A DNA stretch of 64,000 bases from Herbihabitans rhizosphaerae. GTDB taxonomy: Bacteria > Actinomycetota > Actinomycetes > Mycobacteriales > Pseudonocardiaceae. Numbering within the stretch: position 1 is the first letter of the stretch; each line of letters opens with the position of its first letter. Under the pieces are notes generated by a model that was not told where the DNA came from, searched no databases, and saw only the letters and a list, made by a program, of their open reading frames with translations. The DNA lies in NCBI RefSeq assembly GCF_004216555.1, contig NZ_SGWQ01000001.1, forward strand, positions 434,001 through 498,000, read 5' to 3'. A program made the position numbers and the translations under genes. Below are positions 25,118 to 33,151 of the stretch, piece by piece.

Positions 25118-26159
25118 GGCACGACGGCGGGTGGCCGCGCCGCTGCTGCTCGCCGGGCTGGCCGCCGCGCTGCTGGTGATGATCGTGGTCGCCGTAGGCA
25201 GCGGGCAGGTCGCGATCCCGCCGCTGGAGGTGCTCGGGTCGTTCCTGCACGGCATCGGGATCGATCTCGGTCCGCTGCCGTCGCACCCGCAGGGCGACAA
25301 CGCGCTGTGGGCGGTGCGATTCCCGCGCGTGGCGATGGCGGTGATCGTCGGCGCGTGCCTGGCGGTGGCCGGTGCGCTGCTGCAGGGCGTGTTCGGCAAC
25401 CCGCTCGCCGAGCCGGCCATCATCGGCGTGTCCTCCGGGGCCGCCGTCGGCGCGTGCGGCGTGATCGTGTCGGGGGTGAGCGCGCTCGGCAGCGTGACCG
25501 TGCCGGTCGCCGGATTCGCCGGCGGGCTGGTGACCACGCTGCTGGTGTACGCGCTGGCCAGGTCCGGCGGGCGGACCGAGGTCGTGACGCTGGTGCTCAC
25601 CGGGATCGCGGTCAACGCGTTCGGATTCGGGGTGATCGCGTTCCTGACCTTCGTCGCGGACCCGCAGGCGCGTGAGCAGATCATCTTCTGGCAACTCGGC
25701 AGCCTCAACGGCGCGACCGGCACAGCCGTCGTGGCGGCCCTGCCGCTGGCCGTCGCCGGCCTCGCACTCGCCGCCGTGGTCACCGGCAAACTCGACCTGC
25801 TCGCACTCGGCGACGGGCCCGCGCGCCACCTCGGCGTGCACGTGGAACGCCTGCGGATCGTGGTCGTGGTGGCCGTGGCGCTGCTGGTCGGCGCGGGCGT
25901 GGCGTTCGCGGGGATCATCGGATTCGTCGGGCTCGTCGTGCCACACGTGATCAGGATGATCGCCGGCCCGGCGCACCGGCTGCTGGTCGCCGCGAGTGCC
26001 CTCGGCGGCGCACTTGTCCTGGTGAGCGCGGATCTCTTGGCGCGCACCGCCGTGGAGAACGCCGACCTGCCGCTGGGCATGCTCACCTCGTTGGTCGGCG
26101 GCCCGTTCTTCTTCTGGCTGCTGCGGCGCACGCGGAGCCGGCAGGGCGGCTGGGCATGA
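25104..26159 (+). CDS. hmuU: Heme ABC transporter permease (FecCD family)
   Basis: A 351-residue membrane protein with about ten hydrophobic segments. Family marks: the FPRVAMAVIVGACLAVAGAL segment, GNPLAEPAIIGVSSGA (the coupling/FecCD signature), GFVGLVVPHVIRM and the C-terminal GMLTSLVGGPFFFWLLRR. It forms a homodimer moving heme into the cytoplasm. It overlaps hmuT by 14 bases and hmuV by four (ATGA). Confidence 0.95.
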   Translation: MAVVEARRRVAAPLLLAGLAAALLVMIVVAVGSGQVAIPPLEVLGSFLHGIGIDLGPLPSHPQGDNALWAVRFPRVAMAVIVGACLAVAGALLQGVFGNPLAEPAIIGVSSGAAVGACGVIVSGVSALGSVTVPVAGFAGGLVTTLLVYALARSGGRTEVVTLVLTGIAVNAFGFGVIAFLTFVADPQAREQIIFWQLGSLNGATGTAVVAALPLAVAGLALAAVVTGKLDLLALGDGPARHLGVHVERLRIVVVVAVALLVGAGVAFAGIIGFVGLVVPHVIRMIAGPAHRLLVAASALGGALVLVSADLLARTAVENADLPLGMLTSLVGGPFFFWLLRRTRSRQGGWA

Positions 26160-26923
26160 CGCTCGCATCACTCTCGGACGTGTCGGTATCCCGCGGCGGC
26201 CGCCCCATCCTGCGTGATGTCTCGCTGTCCCTGCCCGCCGGCGAAATCCTCGCCGTCGTCGGCCCGAACGGCGCCGGCAAATCAACACTTGTGGGCGCCT
26301 TCGCCGGCGATCTACCAGTAACAGCCGGCACTGTGACGGTGGACGGCCGCCCCGTGGACCAGTGGCGCCCCCGAGAGCTGGCCCTACGCCGATCAGTACT
26401 CCCCCAACACACCGCAGTGGCCTTTCCCTTCACCGTCGAGCAAGTCATCGAAATGGGCCGCGCCCCTTGGGCCAGAACGCCACTCGCCGCCGAAGACGAG
26501 CAAGCCGTCGCCGAAGCGATGGCTCTCACCGAGATGACCGACTTCGCCGGCCGCACGTTCAGCACCCTCTCCGGCGGCGAACGAGCACGCGCGGCCCTCG
26601 CCCGAGTGCTCGCCCAGCGGACGCCGATCCTGCTGCTCGACGAGCCGACCGCCGCGCTCGACCTGCGCCACCAGGACCTGGTGCTCACCGCGGCGGCGAA
26701 TCGAGCGGCGACCGGCTGTGCCGTGCTGGCCGTGCTGCACGACCTGAACCTGGCCGCCGCCTACGCGGACCAGGTGGCCGTGGTAGCCGACGGCCGGGTG
26801 CGCGCGTGCGGGCCACCGTCGACGGTGCTCACCAGCGAGTTGCTCACGGAGGTTTACCACCGCGAGGTGGAGGTCATGGCGCACCCGCGCTCAGGCACCC
26901 CCCTCGTCCTCCCCGTCCGCTGA
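26156..26923 (+). CDS. hmuV: Heme ABC transporter ATPase
   Basis: A 255-residue ABC ATPase energising HmuU. Walker A GPNGAGKST (36-44), Q-loop region RRSVLPQHTAVAFPF, signature LSGGERARAALARVLA, Walker B ILLLDEPTAALD and switch His in VLHDLNLAAAY. The PFTVEQVIEMGR element is typical of FecE/HmuV-type ATPases. It ends the operon. A low-GC stretch with decayed genes on the other strand starts 45 bp downstream. Confidence 0.96.
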   Translation: MTLASLSDVSVSRGGRPILRDVSLSLPAGEILAVVGPNGAGKSTLVGAFAGDLPVTAGTVTVDGRPVDQWRPRELALRRSVLPQHTAVAFPFTVEQVIEMGRAPWARTPLAAEDEQAVAEAMALTEMTDFAGRTFSTLSGGERARAALARVLAQRTPILLLDEPTAALDLRHQDLVLTAAANRAATGCAVLAVLHDLNLAAAYADQVAVVADGRVRACGPPSTVLTSELLTEVYHREVEVMAHPRSGTPLVLPVR

Positions 26924-26968
26924 CCTCAACGGCTCCCGTGGACCGAATTCGTGGTAGAAGTCGTCAGG

Positions 26969-27105
26969 TCAGCCGCTTTCTTCTACTAAACGATAGCGGT
27001 TCAAATGCGCCAGGCTCAGCAGCGAATTTTACGAAATTGATCCCGCCTTCACGGGTGACCATCCGCAATCTCGTCAGATATACCATTATTGTAAAAGGGG
27101 CACGC
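26969..27105 (-). pseudogene. Remnant of the small immunity-like gene (third copy)
   Basis: Three pieces in three frames match the intact 95-aa gene at 27589: FYNNGISDEIA (cf. LYDNGVSDERA), RMVTREGGINF (cf. RMVVRDEGAHF) and, ending at the TGA 26969-26971, LLSLAHLNRYRLVEESG (cf. LLRLSHLSRYRFVDESG). Two indels separate the pieces: a net deletion near 27070 and one inserted base near 27025. The 5' half is missing or unrecognisable; the left limit of similarity near 27105 is approximate. The region is AT-rich compared with hmuV next to it. Confidence 0.8.
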
Positions 27106-27139
27106 GCGGGTCACACACCCGCTACCCGCGAGGCGAGGT

Positions 27140-27417
27140 TCAGTCGGCAAGCGTGTCGCTCTCGTCCACAAATGCGTAGTAGCTCATGCTCCACGGCCGC
27201 AAAAGGGCGCGCATGAATTCTGGCCCCGCCGAATGGGGTACAACACGCCCCTCCCGCTCAAGAACAATGCCGTTGTCGTACATATCCTCCGCCAGCGCCT
27301 TACGCCGAGAATCGAGCACTGTGAGCGTCACCTCTTCGTCTCGCAAGCGGAACTCCGCAACACGCTTCTTTTTATCGCCGACTCATACATAAAGAGAGAC
27401 AAGACGTGACACTCCAT
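27140..27417 (-). pseudogene. Frameshifted second copy of the small immunity-like gene
   Basis: ATG 27417 starts MECHVLSLFMYESAIK, parallel to TCVALYTWGADHE of the intact copy, but this frame then runs into stops. Similarity continues one frame over: VAEFRLRDEEVTLTVLD, EDMYDNGIV, EFMRALLRPWSMSYYAFVDES. The switch occurs at an A5 run on the minus strand (plus 27369-27373, ATAAAAAGAAG); one extra A restores a single frame of about 92 codons. The alternatives are a sequencing indel or ribosomal slippage. It is about 170 bp downstream of the intact copy and less decayed than the third one. Confidence 0.8.
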
Positions 27418-27588
27418 TCGGTACCAAGGTCACCCTCACCTCAATTTCTCGGCCACATACTTAGTATTTAATCTTGCCTAGCTAGACCAGACCGCCAATA
27501 ATGCCATAACATCGACATCATTACGGCACCAATCAAATACACCGTCACACTCGCCGTCGACACGTTAGCAAGACTGACAGAGCTTATA
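27418..27588. other. AT-rich spacer between immunity-like copies
   Basis: No convincing gene. On the minus strand a 31-codon frame (GTG 27563 to TAA 27468) encodes a hydrophobic stretch VTVYLIGAVMMSMLWHYW, but no RBS precedes it. Low GC marks the spacer as part of the same acquired segment. Confidence 0.5.
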
Positions 27589-27876
27589 TCATCCGCTTTC
27601 GTCCACAAATCGATAGCGGCTCAGATGTGACAGGCGCAGCAGCGCCCTCATAAAATGAGCTCCCTCATCACGGACAACCATTCTCTTGGCACGTTCGTCA
27701 GAGACACCGTTGTCATAGAGTTCGCGCGCAAATCGACCGCCCCGCTCAGTATTATGCACAACCAGTTCGACCCCACCGCTCCGATTCCATCGAAACTCTG
27801 CAGCACGCAGCGGCTCATGGTCCGCACCCCATGTATAGAGCGCGACACACGTCGGTGACGCATCATCTCCCGTCAT
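27589..27876 (-). CDS. Small protein coupled to PI-kinase-like toxin; candidate immunity protein
   Basis: A 95-residue soluble protein. ATG 27876 overlaps the stop of the kinase-like gene (ATGA) and follows GAGGGG, which fixes the start. The sequence runs MTGDDASPTCVALYTWGAD, then two beta-rich halves and a conserved C-terminal block (LYDNGVSDERAKRMVV, HFMRALLRLSHLSRYRFVDE). I do not recognise the family. Tight coupling to a putative toxin, small size, low GC and the presence of two decayed copies downstream are what cognate immunity genes typically show; that role is inference. It could also be an accessory adaptor of the kinase domain. Confidence 0.75.
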   Translation of the reverse strand: MTGDDASPTCVALYTWGADHEPLRAAEFRWNRSGGVELVVHNTERGGRFARELYDNGVSDERAKRMVVRDEGAHFMRALLRLSHLSRYRFVDESG

Positions 27877-29138
27877 TTTGCCCCTCTCACAGTACGCCAG
27901 TAGGCGTCCGTGATCACACCTGGCCATGCATCTCCAGTGATCATACCGCTCTCCTGTATTTCACCTAATCGAGCGATCCCGTCAGAAGCCGCACTACCGC
28001 GAAGCCCGGTTGCTGCAAGCAGATCGGCCACCTCGCCAAGGTCAATCGACCTTACCTTGGCGAGAAGTTCCTCGGAAAGAGGGACATTCAAGTTGTGTGC
28101 AACATACGAGGAGCGTAGCTTGTCCGCCGCCGTCTCCGGAAAACAGTATCCATGGTCGATCGCCACAAAGTTTCCTTCGGGGCTAGTGAGGTTATTTCCC
28201 GGATGTCTGTCGGTATTGGCGGTTATGTAGTCTAGAACTGCTACCTGCTCCTGCTGGTAGCGCGGATAATCTTCAGGCGGCCGCCCATCCGTCGAATCCT
28301 GCCACTGCTGCACGGAGCCCAGGCCCCGATGCCCATCCGCAAAGGCGGTTGTAGGAACGAGACCAAAACCGAGCTTCTCATCTAACCGAGATACGGCAAC
28401 CTCGCGCGCCGCCATCCCATCGGCAGGAATACTCTCACGTATACTTGCATCCGCACCAGCAATGGGCTTGTAGACCCCATGAGACCCGTCACTGAACGTG
28501 ACATCGAATGCTTCGTTCACATGCTCACCAGGCTTAAGCTCGCGAACCTGGACAACTTGCTTACTCCTTTCATGTAGAGACTGCTCGACTTCACTCAGGA
28601 TGTGCCGAGACACCTTCGGTGAATTCGCGTTAAGACGATCTCCAATTCTCGTTTCTGCATTCGGTTGGTCTGCGCGACGATCCACATCAGAGACCACTTC
28701 ACCCCGAATGCCAGATTTGGCCAGGCGTTGGTTCGTGGAGGTAAATCTTTCTGTGTTCCGATGCTCGGTCTCACGGTAGGTCTTGGCGGCCTGGGCGGTC
28801 TTGGCGTGCGCGGCGTCGACGGCAGTGGCGCCTTTGTCGAGGTTGTCGCGAGTGGTGTCCAGGTGGGTCTGGGCGCTGTCGGCGAAGGTGGAGCCGACCA
28901 GTCCGTAGCTTTCCCGGCCGACGCTGACACCCGCCAGCGACCGCAACACGCCCTGGACCTTTCCGCTCGTCGCCGCCATTCGGCGAGCCACGGCGTCGAT
29001 GTTGTCCGGTGTGACACCGGTGCCTTCGCCTGGCGGTCGCGCGTCAGGACGGGGAGTCCCCGCGTCGGGCGGCCGCCCGCTGTCGCCGGTGTCGCGGCGG
29101 GAGGTTGAGCCAGCATCCGTCCTGCGACGCGGGGTCAC
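27873..29138 (-). CDS. Chimeric protein: type VII export-like N-terminus plus PI3/4-kinase-like domain (putative toxin)
   Basis: A 421-residue protein from GTG 29138, overlapping the preceding WxG gene (GTGA). Residues 1-40 are a Pro/Arg-rich disordered start; about 42-125 an all-helical WXG100-like region (ARRMAATSGKVQGVLRSL, HAKTAQAAKTYRETE). Residues ~205-345 carry the phosphatidylinositol-kinase/HipA-like fold: beta-Lys K224 in GVYKPIAG, REVAVSRLDEKLG (E246), catalytic loop DRHPGN (D310-N315, exact DRHxxN) and metal Asp D328 in AIDHG. The helical C-terminus follows. Base composition falls sharply after about residue 125, as if a new C-terminal domain had been joined to an old export domain. 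Kinase toxicity and secretion are inferred; it could instead phosphorylate a host-cell partner. Confidence 0.82.
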   Translation of the reverse strand: MTPRRRTDAGSTSRRDTGDSGRPPDAGTPRPDARPPGEGTGVTPDNIDAVARRMAATSGKVQGVLRSLAGVSVGRESYGLVGSTFADSAQTHLDTTRDNLDKGATAVDAAHAKTAQAAKTYRETEHRNTERFTSTNQRLAKSGIRGEVVSDVDRRADQPNAETRIGDRLNANSPKVSRHILSEVEQSLHERSKQVVQVRELKPGEHVNEAFDVTFSDGSHGVYKPIAGADASIRESIPADGMAAREVAVSRLDEKLGFGLVPTTAFADGHRGLGSVQQWQDSTDGRPPEDYPRYQQEQVAVLDYITANTDRHPGNNLTSPEGNFVAIDHGYCFPETAADKLRSSYVAHNLNVPLSEELLAKVRSIDLGEVADLLAATGLRGSAASDGIARLGEIQESGMITGDAWPGVITDAYWRTVRGAK

Positions 29139-29938
29139 GGCTGGGCTCCGGTGCCCGGCTGCTGGGGCGCGGCGTACGGCTTGGCGCCCTGGTACACGGC
29201 CATTCCGATGTCACCGACGTCGGCGAACCGCTCCAGGCCCTTGGTCAGCTTGCCCATCGCCTCGGACAGCTTCGCCAGCCGGCCGCCCTGCCTGGCCAGC
29301 CCGCCGAGCAGCTTGCCGATCTTGGCGGCGATCTTCGCGGCGGTGGCGGCCGCCCTCGTCACGGCGTAGCCGACGAACGCGGCGATCGAACCACCGAAGG
29401 TGATCATCGCGGACGCCGCGGCGATCAACGCGCCCTTGATCAGTTCGGCGACCACCGAGGAGACCAGATCGAAGACGATCCCGCGCAGAACGGTCACCAG
29501 CGTGCCGGACACCCCGACCACGGCCGCCGTGCCGTCGACGGTCAGCCCGAGGCCGTCCAACTCCTCGGCCATCCGCTTCATCGTGCCGTGGTACGCCTCG
29601 CCCGCGTCACCGCTCCAGTCGGCCACGGTCGTCAGGTCCTGGCGATGCTCGTCCGCGATCGTGCGGATCTCGGCGGCCGCGGTCTTCAGCGCGTCGATGT
29701 TGGCGTTGATCTCGTCCGGGTTGCCCAGCAGCGCGTCCAGCGGTTCACGCAGGAACTTCACGTGCTCCAGCAGCCATCCCACGCCCGCCGACAACACCGC
29801 GCCGACCGGGTCGATTGCCGCGCCGACGGTGTCGGTCACCGCTCCGGCGGCGGAGATCGACACGTCGAGCACCTGCTCACCCTCGGACTCGGCATCGCTG
29901 GTGAGCGAGGAGATCAGGCCCGCGTACGAGTCCAGCAT
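29135..29938 (-). CDS. WxG-type membrane-associated protein of the type VII module
   Basis: A 267-residue protein. An N-terminal helical region is followed by a WXG100-like stretch (NIDALKTAAAEIRTIADEHR, then W108-S-G110 in VADWSGDAGEAYH) and a long hydrophobic section (about 138-205) with several possible membrane helices. The tail is Pro/Gln-rich. Such large WxG proteins act in actinobacteria as secreted partners or scaffolds for toxins. It overlaps the toxin-like gene by four bases and follows the YbaB-like gene by eight. Family assignment beyond WXG-like is uncertain. Confidence 0.75.
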   Translation of the reverse strand: MLDSYAGLISSLTSDAESEGEQVLDVSISAAGAVTDTVGAAIDPVGAVLSAGVGWLLEHVKFLREPLDALLGNPDEINANIDALKTAAAEIRTIADEHRQDLTTVADWSGDAGEAYHGTMKRMAEELDGLGLTVDGTAAVVGVSGTLVTVLRGIVFDLVSSVVAELIKGALIAAASAMITFGGSIAAFVGYAVTRAAATAAKIAAKIGKLLGGLARQGGRLAKLSEAMGKLTKGLERFADVGDIGMAVYQGAKPYAAPQQPGTGAQP

Positions 29939-29946
29939 CGCGCCTC

Positions 29947-30459
29947 CTATGGCTTCTTCCGCCGCAGGAACGTGTCCCGCTCGCTGAAGTCCTCGTCGTC
30001 CTCGGCCGGTCGGGAGCGCTTCGGACGCGGCGCCGGCCGGGGCGGGCTCTCCTCGACCGGCTCTTCGCTGCCGACCACGATCCGGCGGCCGACGCTCGGT
30101 GCCTCCGGTTCTTCGGGTTCCTCCGGCGGCACATAGCTGGTGACCATCCGCAGTGCCTCGGAGTCCTCGCCCGCCAGTGGTGCGAACGCCTCGGCGACAC
30201 GAACAGCGGCCGAGCGTTGTGCCTTGCGCGCCAGCGCCATGATCTGCGCTGCCAATTCACCACCGGGTCGGCGCGCCGCCGCGTCACCGATCTCGAGACC
30301 GGTCAGCGCGCCGTTCGGTGCCACGGTCACCCGGAGCGAGCCGTCCTTGGACACCTCGGTCGCCCCGGCCTGCTCCAGGTTCTGCTCGAACTCCGCGGCC
30401 TTGCGCCGCACGTCGGCCACGGTCGACTCGAACCCGGCCAGCCACTCCTCAGGCGTCAT
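29947..30459 (-). CDS. YbaB/EbfC-like protein of the type VII module
   Basis: A 170-residue protein. Residues 1-95 match the YbaB/EbfC pattern: a coiled-coil start (EEWLAGFESTVADVRRKAAE), a short beta sheet (LRVTVAPNGALTGLEI) and a helix (ELAAQIMALARKAQRSA). The rest is an acidic/Pro-rich disordered tail. Classical YbaB binds DNA as a dimer, but versions inside ESX-like operons, as here, probably serve as chaperones or adaptors for WxG partners. It overlaps the EspG-like gene by four bases (ATGA). Confidence 0.85.
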   Translation of the reverse strand: MTPEEWLAGFESTVADVRRKAAEFEQNLEQAGATEVSKDGSLRVTVAPNGALTGLEIGDAAARRPGGELAAQIMALARKAQRSAAVRVAEAFAPLAGEDSEALRMVTSYVPPEEPEEPEAPSVGRRIVVGSEEPVEESPPRPAPRPKRSRPAEDDEDFSERDTFLRRKKP

Positions 30460-31238
30460 CGCGTCAGCATCTCGTGCAGCTCGCGGAGTTGCCTGATCAG
30501 GTCGACGTCGGTGCCCGGCCCGACATCGAGATAGATCACCCCGTCGGCAGGCGTGTGCCTGGCGCGGTACCGACCGCGATCCGTGTCCGCATAGCGCAGC
30601 GGGTACTCGGACGTCAGGTAGCGATCCCGGGAATCGCGCACGCCCGCGTACAGTTCGCCGCTGCCCCGCACGGGAAGATCCATGATCTGCCGGATCTGCC
30701 GCGCCTCGGGACTGGCACGCCGAATCGCCACACCACCGGGCGCTCGCGTACGGCCTGACGCCGACGTGGCGGCGAGTTCCTTCGTCGACACTCGCAGCGG
30801 CGAGACATCAGCCGGCCGGACGTCGGGCAACTGGTACACGAGGGTCTCGGCCAGCTCGTTCGCGTTCGGAATCTGGCTCAACCACACCGTGTCCTGCTGC
30901 CGCATCGCCAGCACGGCTTCCCGTCCGATGGCCGCGGCGACCACGCCGGTGATCAGCTCGGCATCGTCGTCCCGGTGGCTCACCCAGCCATAGAACTCGG
31001 TGGCGGCGCGGCACAGCACGCGAAGAGTGGTCTCCACCTCGACGTCGAGACGCCCTCGGCGGTCCAGCCACCCGAGCCTGTCGCATTCGTCCCGGACCTC
31101 GCGTTCCCGTTCCGCGCGAGCCTCATTCGGGCGCCACACCACTTCGGCGAGCGTCAAGTGCAACTCGCCGAGGTTGTGCAGCTCCGCGATATCGGCCAGC
31201 AGCCGCGCGTCGACCCGCGCCGCGGCGGGCAACACCAT
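30456..31238 (-). CDS. EspG-like ESX secretion chaperone
   Basis: A 260-residue protein with the EspG pattern: L-rich N-terminal strand/helix (ARLLADIAELHNLGELHLTL), a middle basic helix with AEREREVRDECDRLGWLDRRG, RVLCRAATEFYGWV, and a C-terminal domain including GVIYLDVGPGTDVDLIRQL. EspG proteins bind PE-PPE or WxG substrates in the cytoplasm and deliver them to the ESX machinery. The likely client is the WxG/PPE-like protein encoded just upstream. ESX core genes (EccB-EccE, mycosin) are absent from the window. Confidence 0.85.
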   Translation of the reverse strand: MVLPAAARVDARLLADIAELHNLGELHLTLAEVVWRPNEARAEREREVRDECDRLGWLDRRGRLDVEVETTLRVLCRAATEFYGWVSHRDDDAELITGVVAAAIGREAVLAMRQQDTVWLSQIPNANELAETLVYQLPDVRPADVSPLRVSTKELAATSASGRTRAPGGVAIRRASPEARQIRQIMDLPVRGSGELYAGVRDSRDRYLTSEYPLRYADTDRGRYRARHTPADGVIYLDVGPGTDVDLIRQLRELHEMLTR

Positions 31239-31260
31239 TGAACCCCCAGTTGACGTCAGT

Positions 31261-32529
31261 TCACCGCTGCGGCGGCTCGTCCTCGTCCACGCCGATCGTG
31301 GCCGGCGCGGTCACCTCGTCAGAGTCGAAGATCGAATCTGGGTCGGGCTCGACCAGGAACGACGGCCGCTCGTGCTCCTTGTCCTCGTCACCTCGGGCGC
31401 CCGCGCCACCCATGGGCATGCCACCCATCGCGCCGGCACCGCCGCCACGCATCCCGGCCGCGCCCGCACCGGTGGCCCGTCCAGCCGGACCGTGCTCGGG
31501 AGCATGGGCACCGACACCCGGTCCAGGCGCGATGCCGCCTCTGCCGCCGGGCACTCCGCCCGCACCGCCTCGGCCGCCACCTCCGCGCTCACTGTCACCA
31601 AAGGTGCCGCCGATCCCAGGACCACCGGGCAACAGGCCGGTACCCGGGCCACCCCCGCCTCGCCGCGTTCCGTCCTCACCGGTGAGCCGGTTTGCCAGCT
31701 CGCCCGGCGTGCGTTCGGGAGGCTGCCAGTCCGAGATTCCGGTCCGGCCGTCAGGCTGGCGGCCATCGAGGCTGTCGGGAGGCACAGGCTGACCACCCGG
31801 GCCCGGCCGGGTAACCGGCGGACCGGGAATCGGCTGCGGCGCACCACCAACAGGCGGAGGCTGACCGGTGCCGGTGATCGCTGGTGGCGGCGCCACCGAA
31901 GAACCGCTGCCACTCCGGGAAGAACGCGTCGATCCGCCACCGCGCACGGGAACCGGCGTGGTGTCGCCGATCCCTTGCCCGCTCGACGCGGTGGTGATCC
32001 CCACGTCGCCGCCGGGCAGCGGAGTCGGCGGCGCGGTGGGCGGGAACGTCGCATTGGCCGCACTGGTTCGCTCGTAGCCGCTCATGACGAGCCTGTTCTG
32101 CTGCGCGGCGTCGTTGTGCGCGGCGACGCCATCGCGGAACGACTTCTGCTCCGGCGCTGGCCACGAACTCGGATCACCCGGCTTGTCCGGCAGCGGCGGA
32201 ACCGGCACCACCCTGGTCTTCGAGTCGCCGAACCCGGTGACCTGGCCGTACCCCAAGTTCTGCGACTCGCCGGCACGCCCAGCCGCCGCATCCTGCTCCA
32301 CGGCCAGCGGAACGATCGCCGACCCGGCAGCAGAGGCCGCGTCGCCCTGCCACCCCGCGTCGATCTCCCGCACCCACCGGCGCACCAGAGCCGCGTCCCC
32401 AGCAGCCGCGTCCGCGTACTCCCTCAACGCGTCCGACGACATCTGCAATTCCTGCGGACCGAACGCATCCTCATTGAAATTCCGATAAATCTGATCCCCC
32501 GTCATTCCGGGGTTGCCACCCTCACGCAT
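31261..32529 (-). CDS. WxG/PPE-like secreted protein with Gly/Pro-rich domain
   Basis: A 422-residue protein. Residues 1-130 are helical with W60-Q-G62 (DAGWQGDAASAAGS), the WxG bend of type VII substrates. The centre is Pro/Thr-rich and the 190-380 region is Gly/Arg/Pro-rich low complexity (GGRGGIAPGPGVGAHAP type). The C-terminus is acidic (DPDSIFDSDEVTAPATIG...). This PPE-like layout recurs in Pseudonocardiaceae ESX-like operons. It is the probable EspG client. I see no catalytic domain. Confidence 0.8.
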   Translation of the reverse strand: MREGGNPGMTGDQIYRNFNEDAFGPQELQMSSDALREYADAAAGDAALVRRWVREIDAGWQGDAASAAGSAIVPLAVEQDAAAGRAGESQNLGYGQVTGFGDSKTRVVPVPPLPDKPGDPSSWPAPEQKSFRDGVAAHNDAAQQNRLVMSGYERTSAANATFPPTAPPTPLPGGDVGITTASSGQGIGDTTPVPVRGGGSTRSSRSGSGSSVAPPPAITGTGQPPPVGGAPQPIPGPPVTRPGPGGQPVPPDSLDGRQPDGRTGISDWQPPERTPGELANRLTGEDGTRRGGGGPGTGLLPGGPGIGGTFGDSERGGGGRGGAGGVPGGRGGIAPGPGVGAHAPEHGPAGRATGAGAAGMRGGGAGAMGGMPMGGAGARGDEDKEHERPSFLVEPDPDSIFDSDEVTAPATIGVDEDEPPQR

Positions 32530-32530
32530 G

Positions 32531-33151
32531 TCACCCCACCCCCTGCAAAGTCTTGATCACAGCTTCAGCGACCCGAACCACATGAGCGCACGCCTGCTCT
32601 TTCACCGGATGGCTGACCGCGACAGACGCAAACGCTAGTGAATCCGATACCCCCACAATCAATTCACAATCCCCTGGCGTCGGCAGGGGATCAGCGAACA
32701 CAGCCGGATACCCGAGCACAGTGGTCGGCTCCCACCGCCGAAAATGCCCCGCCTGCTGCTTCCGGTAGATGTCCGTCAACCCACGCATGTCCACCAAAAA
32801 ATCGACCCCCGTCCGTCCCGCCTGGGTGGAGGCCCACCTGCAGTCCACGATCCTGCCTTCCCGCTTCCCTGGAGTCGGCAGCCCCAACTGCTGCACCAGA
32901 CGCGGAGAGATCGCCGCCGCACACGGATCAGCAACCGCCGCGGATGCATCCAACGGCCGCTCCACCTTCGGCGCACCGGCACTCGGCAGCGACGGTGTGG
33001 TTCGCACCGGAGTCGTGGTCGGCGCCGCGACACTTGTCGTCGAACTGCCCGGCGAGGTCGGCGGCGGTTGAGCACTGCCACTCGAACATCCCGCGAGAAC
33101 AACAGCCAGCAGCGCGGCACCCGCAACCATCGTGAGAACGGTGTCACGCAT
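32531..33151 (-). CDS. DUF3558-type lipoprotein
   Basis: A 206-residue protein from ATG 33151 with AAGGG upstream; a GTG at 33163 is less likely. Signal peptide with lipobox VVLAGC (C22), a Ser/Thr/Pro-rich linker and a DUF3558-like domain with paired Cys (DPCAAAI, DCRWAS, GDCELIV, EQACAHVV). Such lipoproteins are frequent in Pseudonocardiaceae and usually adjoin type VII genes; function is unknown. The start overlaps the preceding gene by eight bases, and the stop is one base from the WxG/PPE-like start. Confidence 0.85.
   Translation of the reverse strand: MRDTVLTMVAGAALLAVVLAGCSSGSAQPPPTSPGSSTTSVAAPTTTPVRTTPSLPSAGAPKVERPLDASAAVADPCAAAISPRLVQQLGLPTPGKREGRIVDCRWASTQAGRTGVDFLVDMRGLTDIYRKQQAGHFRRWEPTTVLGYPAVFADPLPTPGDCELIVGVSDSLAFASVAVSHPVKEQACAHVVRVAEAVIKTLQGVG

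Noticed and set aside
27468..27563. 31-codon minus-strand frame with a hydrophobic stretch
   Set aside because: No RBS, GTG start only, AT-rich DNA makes hydrophobic codons likely. Kept only as a remark in the spacer entry.
26924..27900. Insertion sequence as source of the AT-rich island
   Set aside because: No transposase frame or terminal inverted repeats were seen; the homology among three small gene copies explains the region better.
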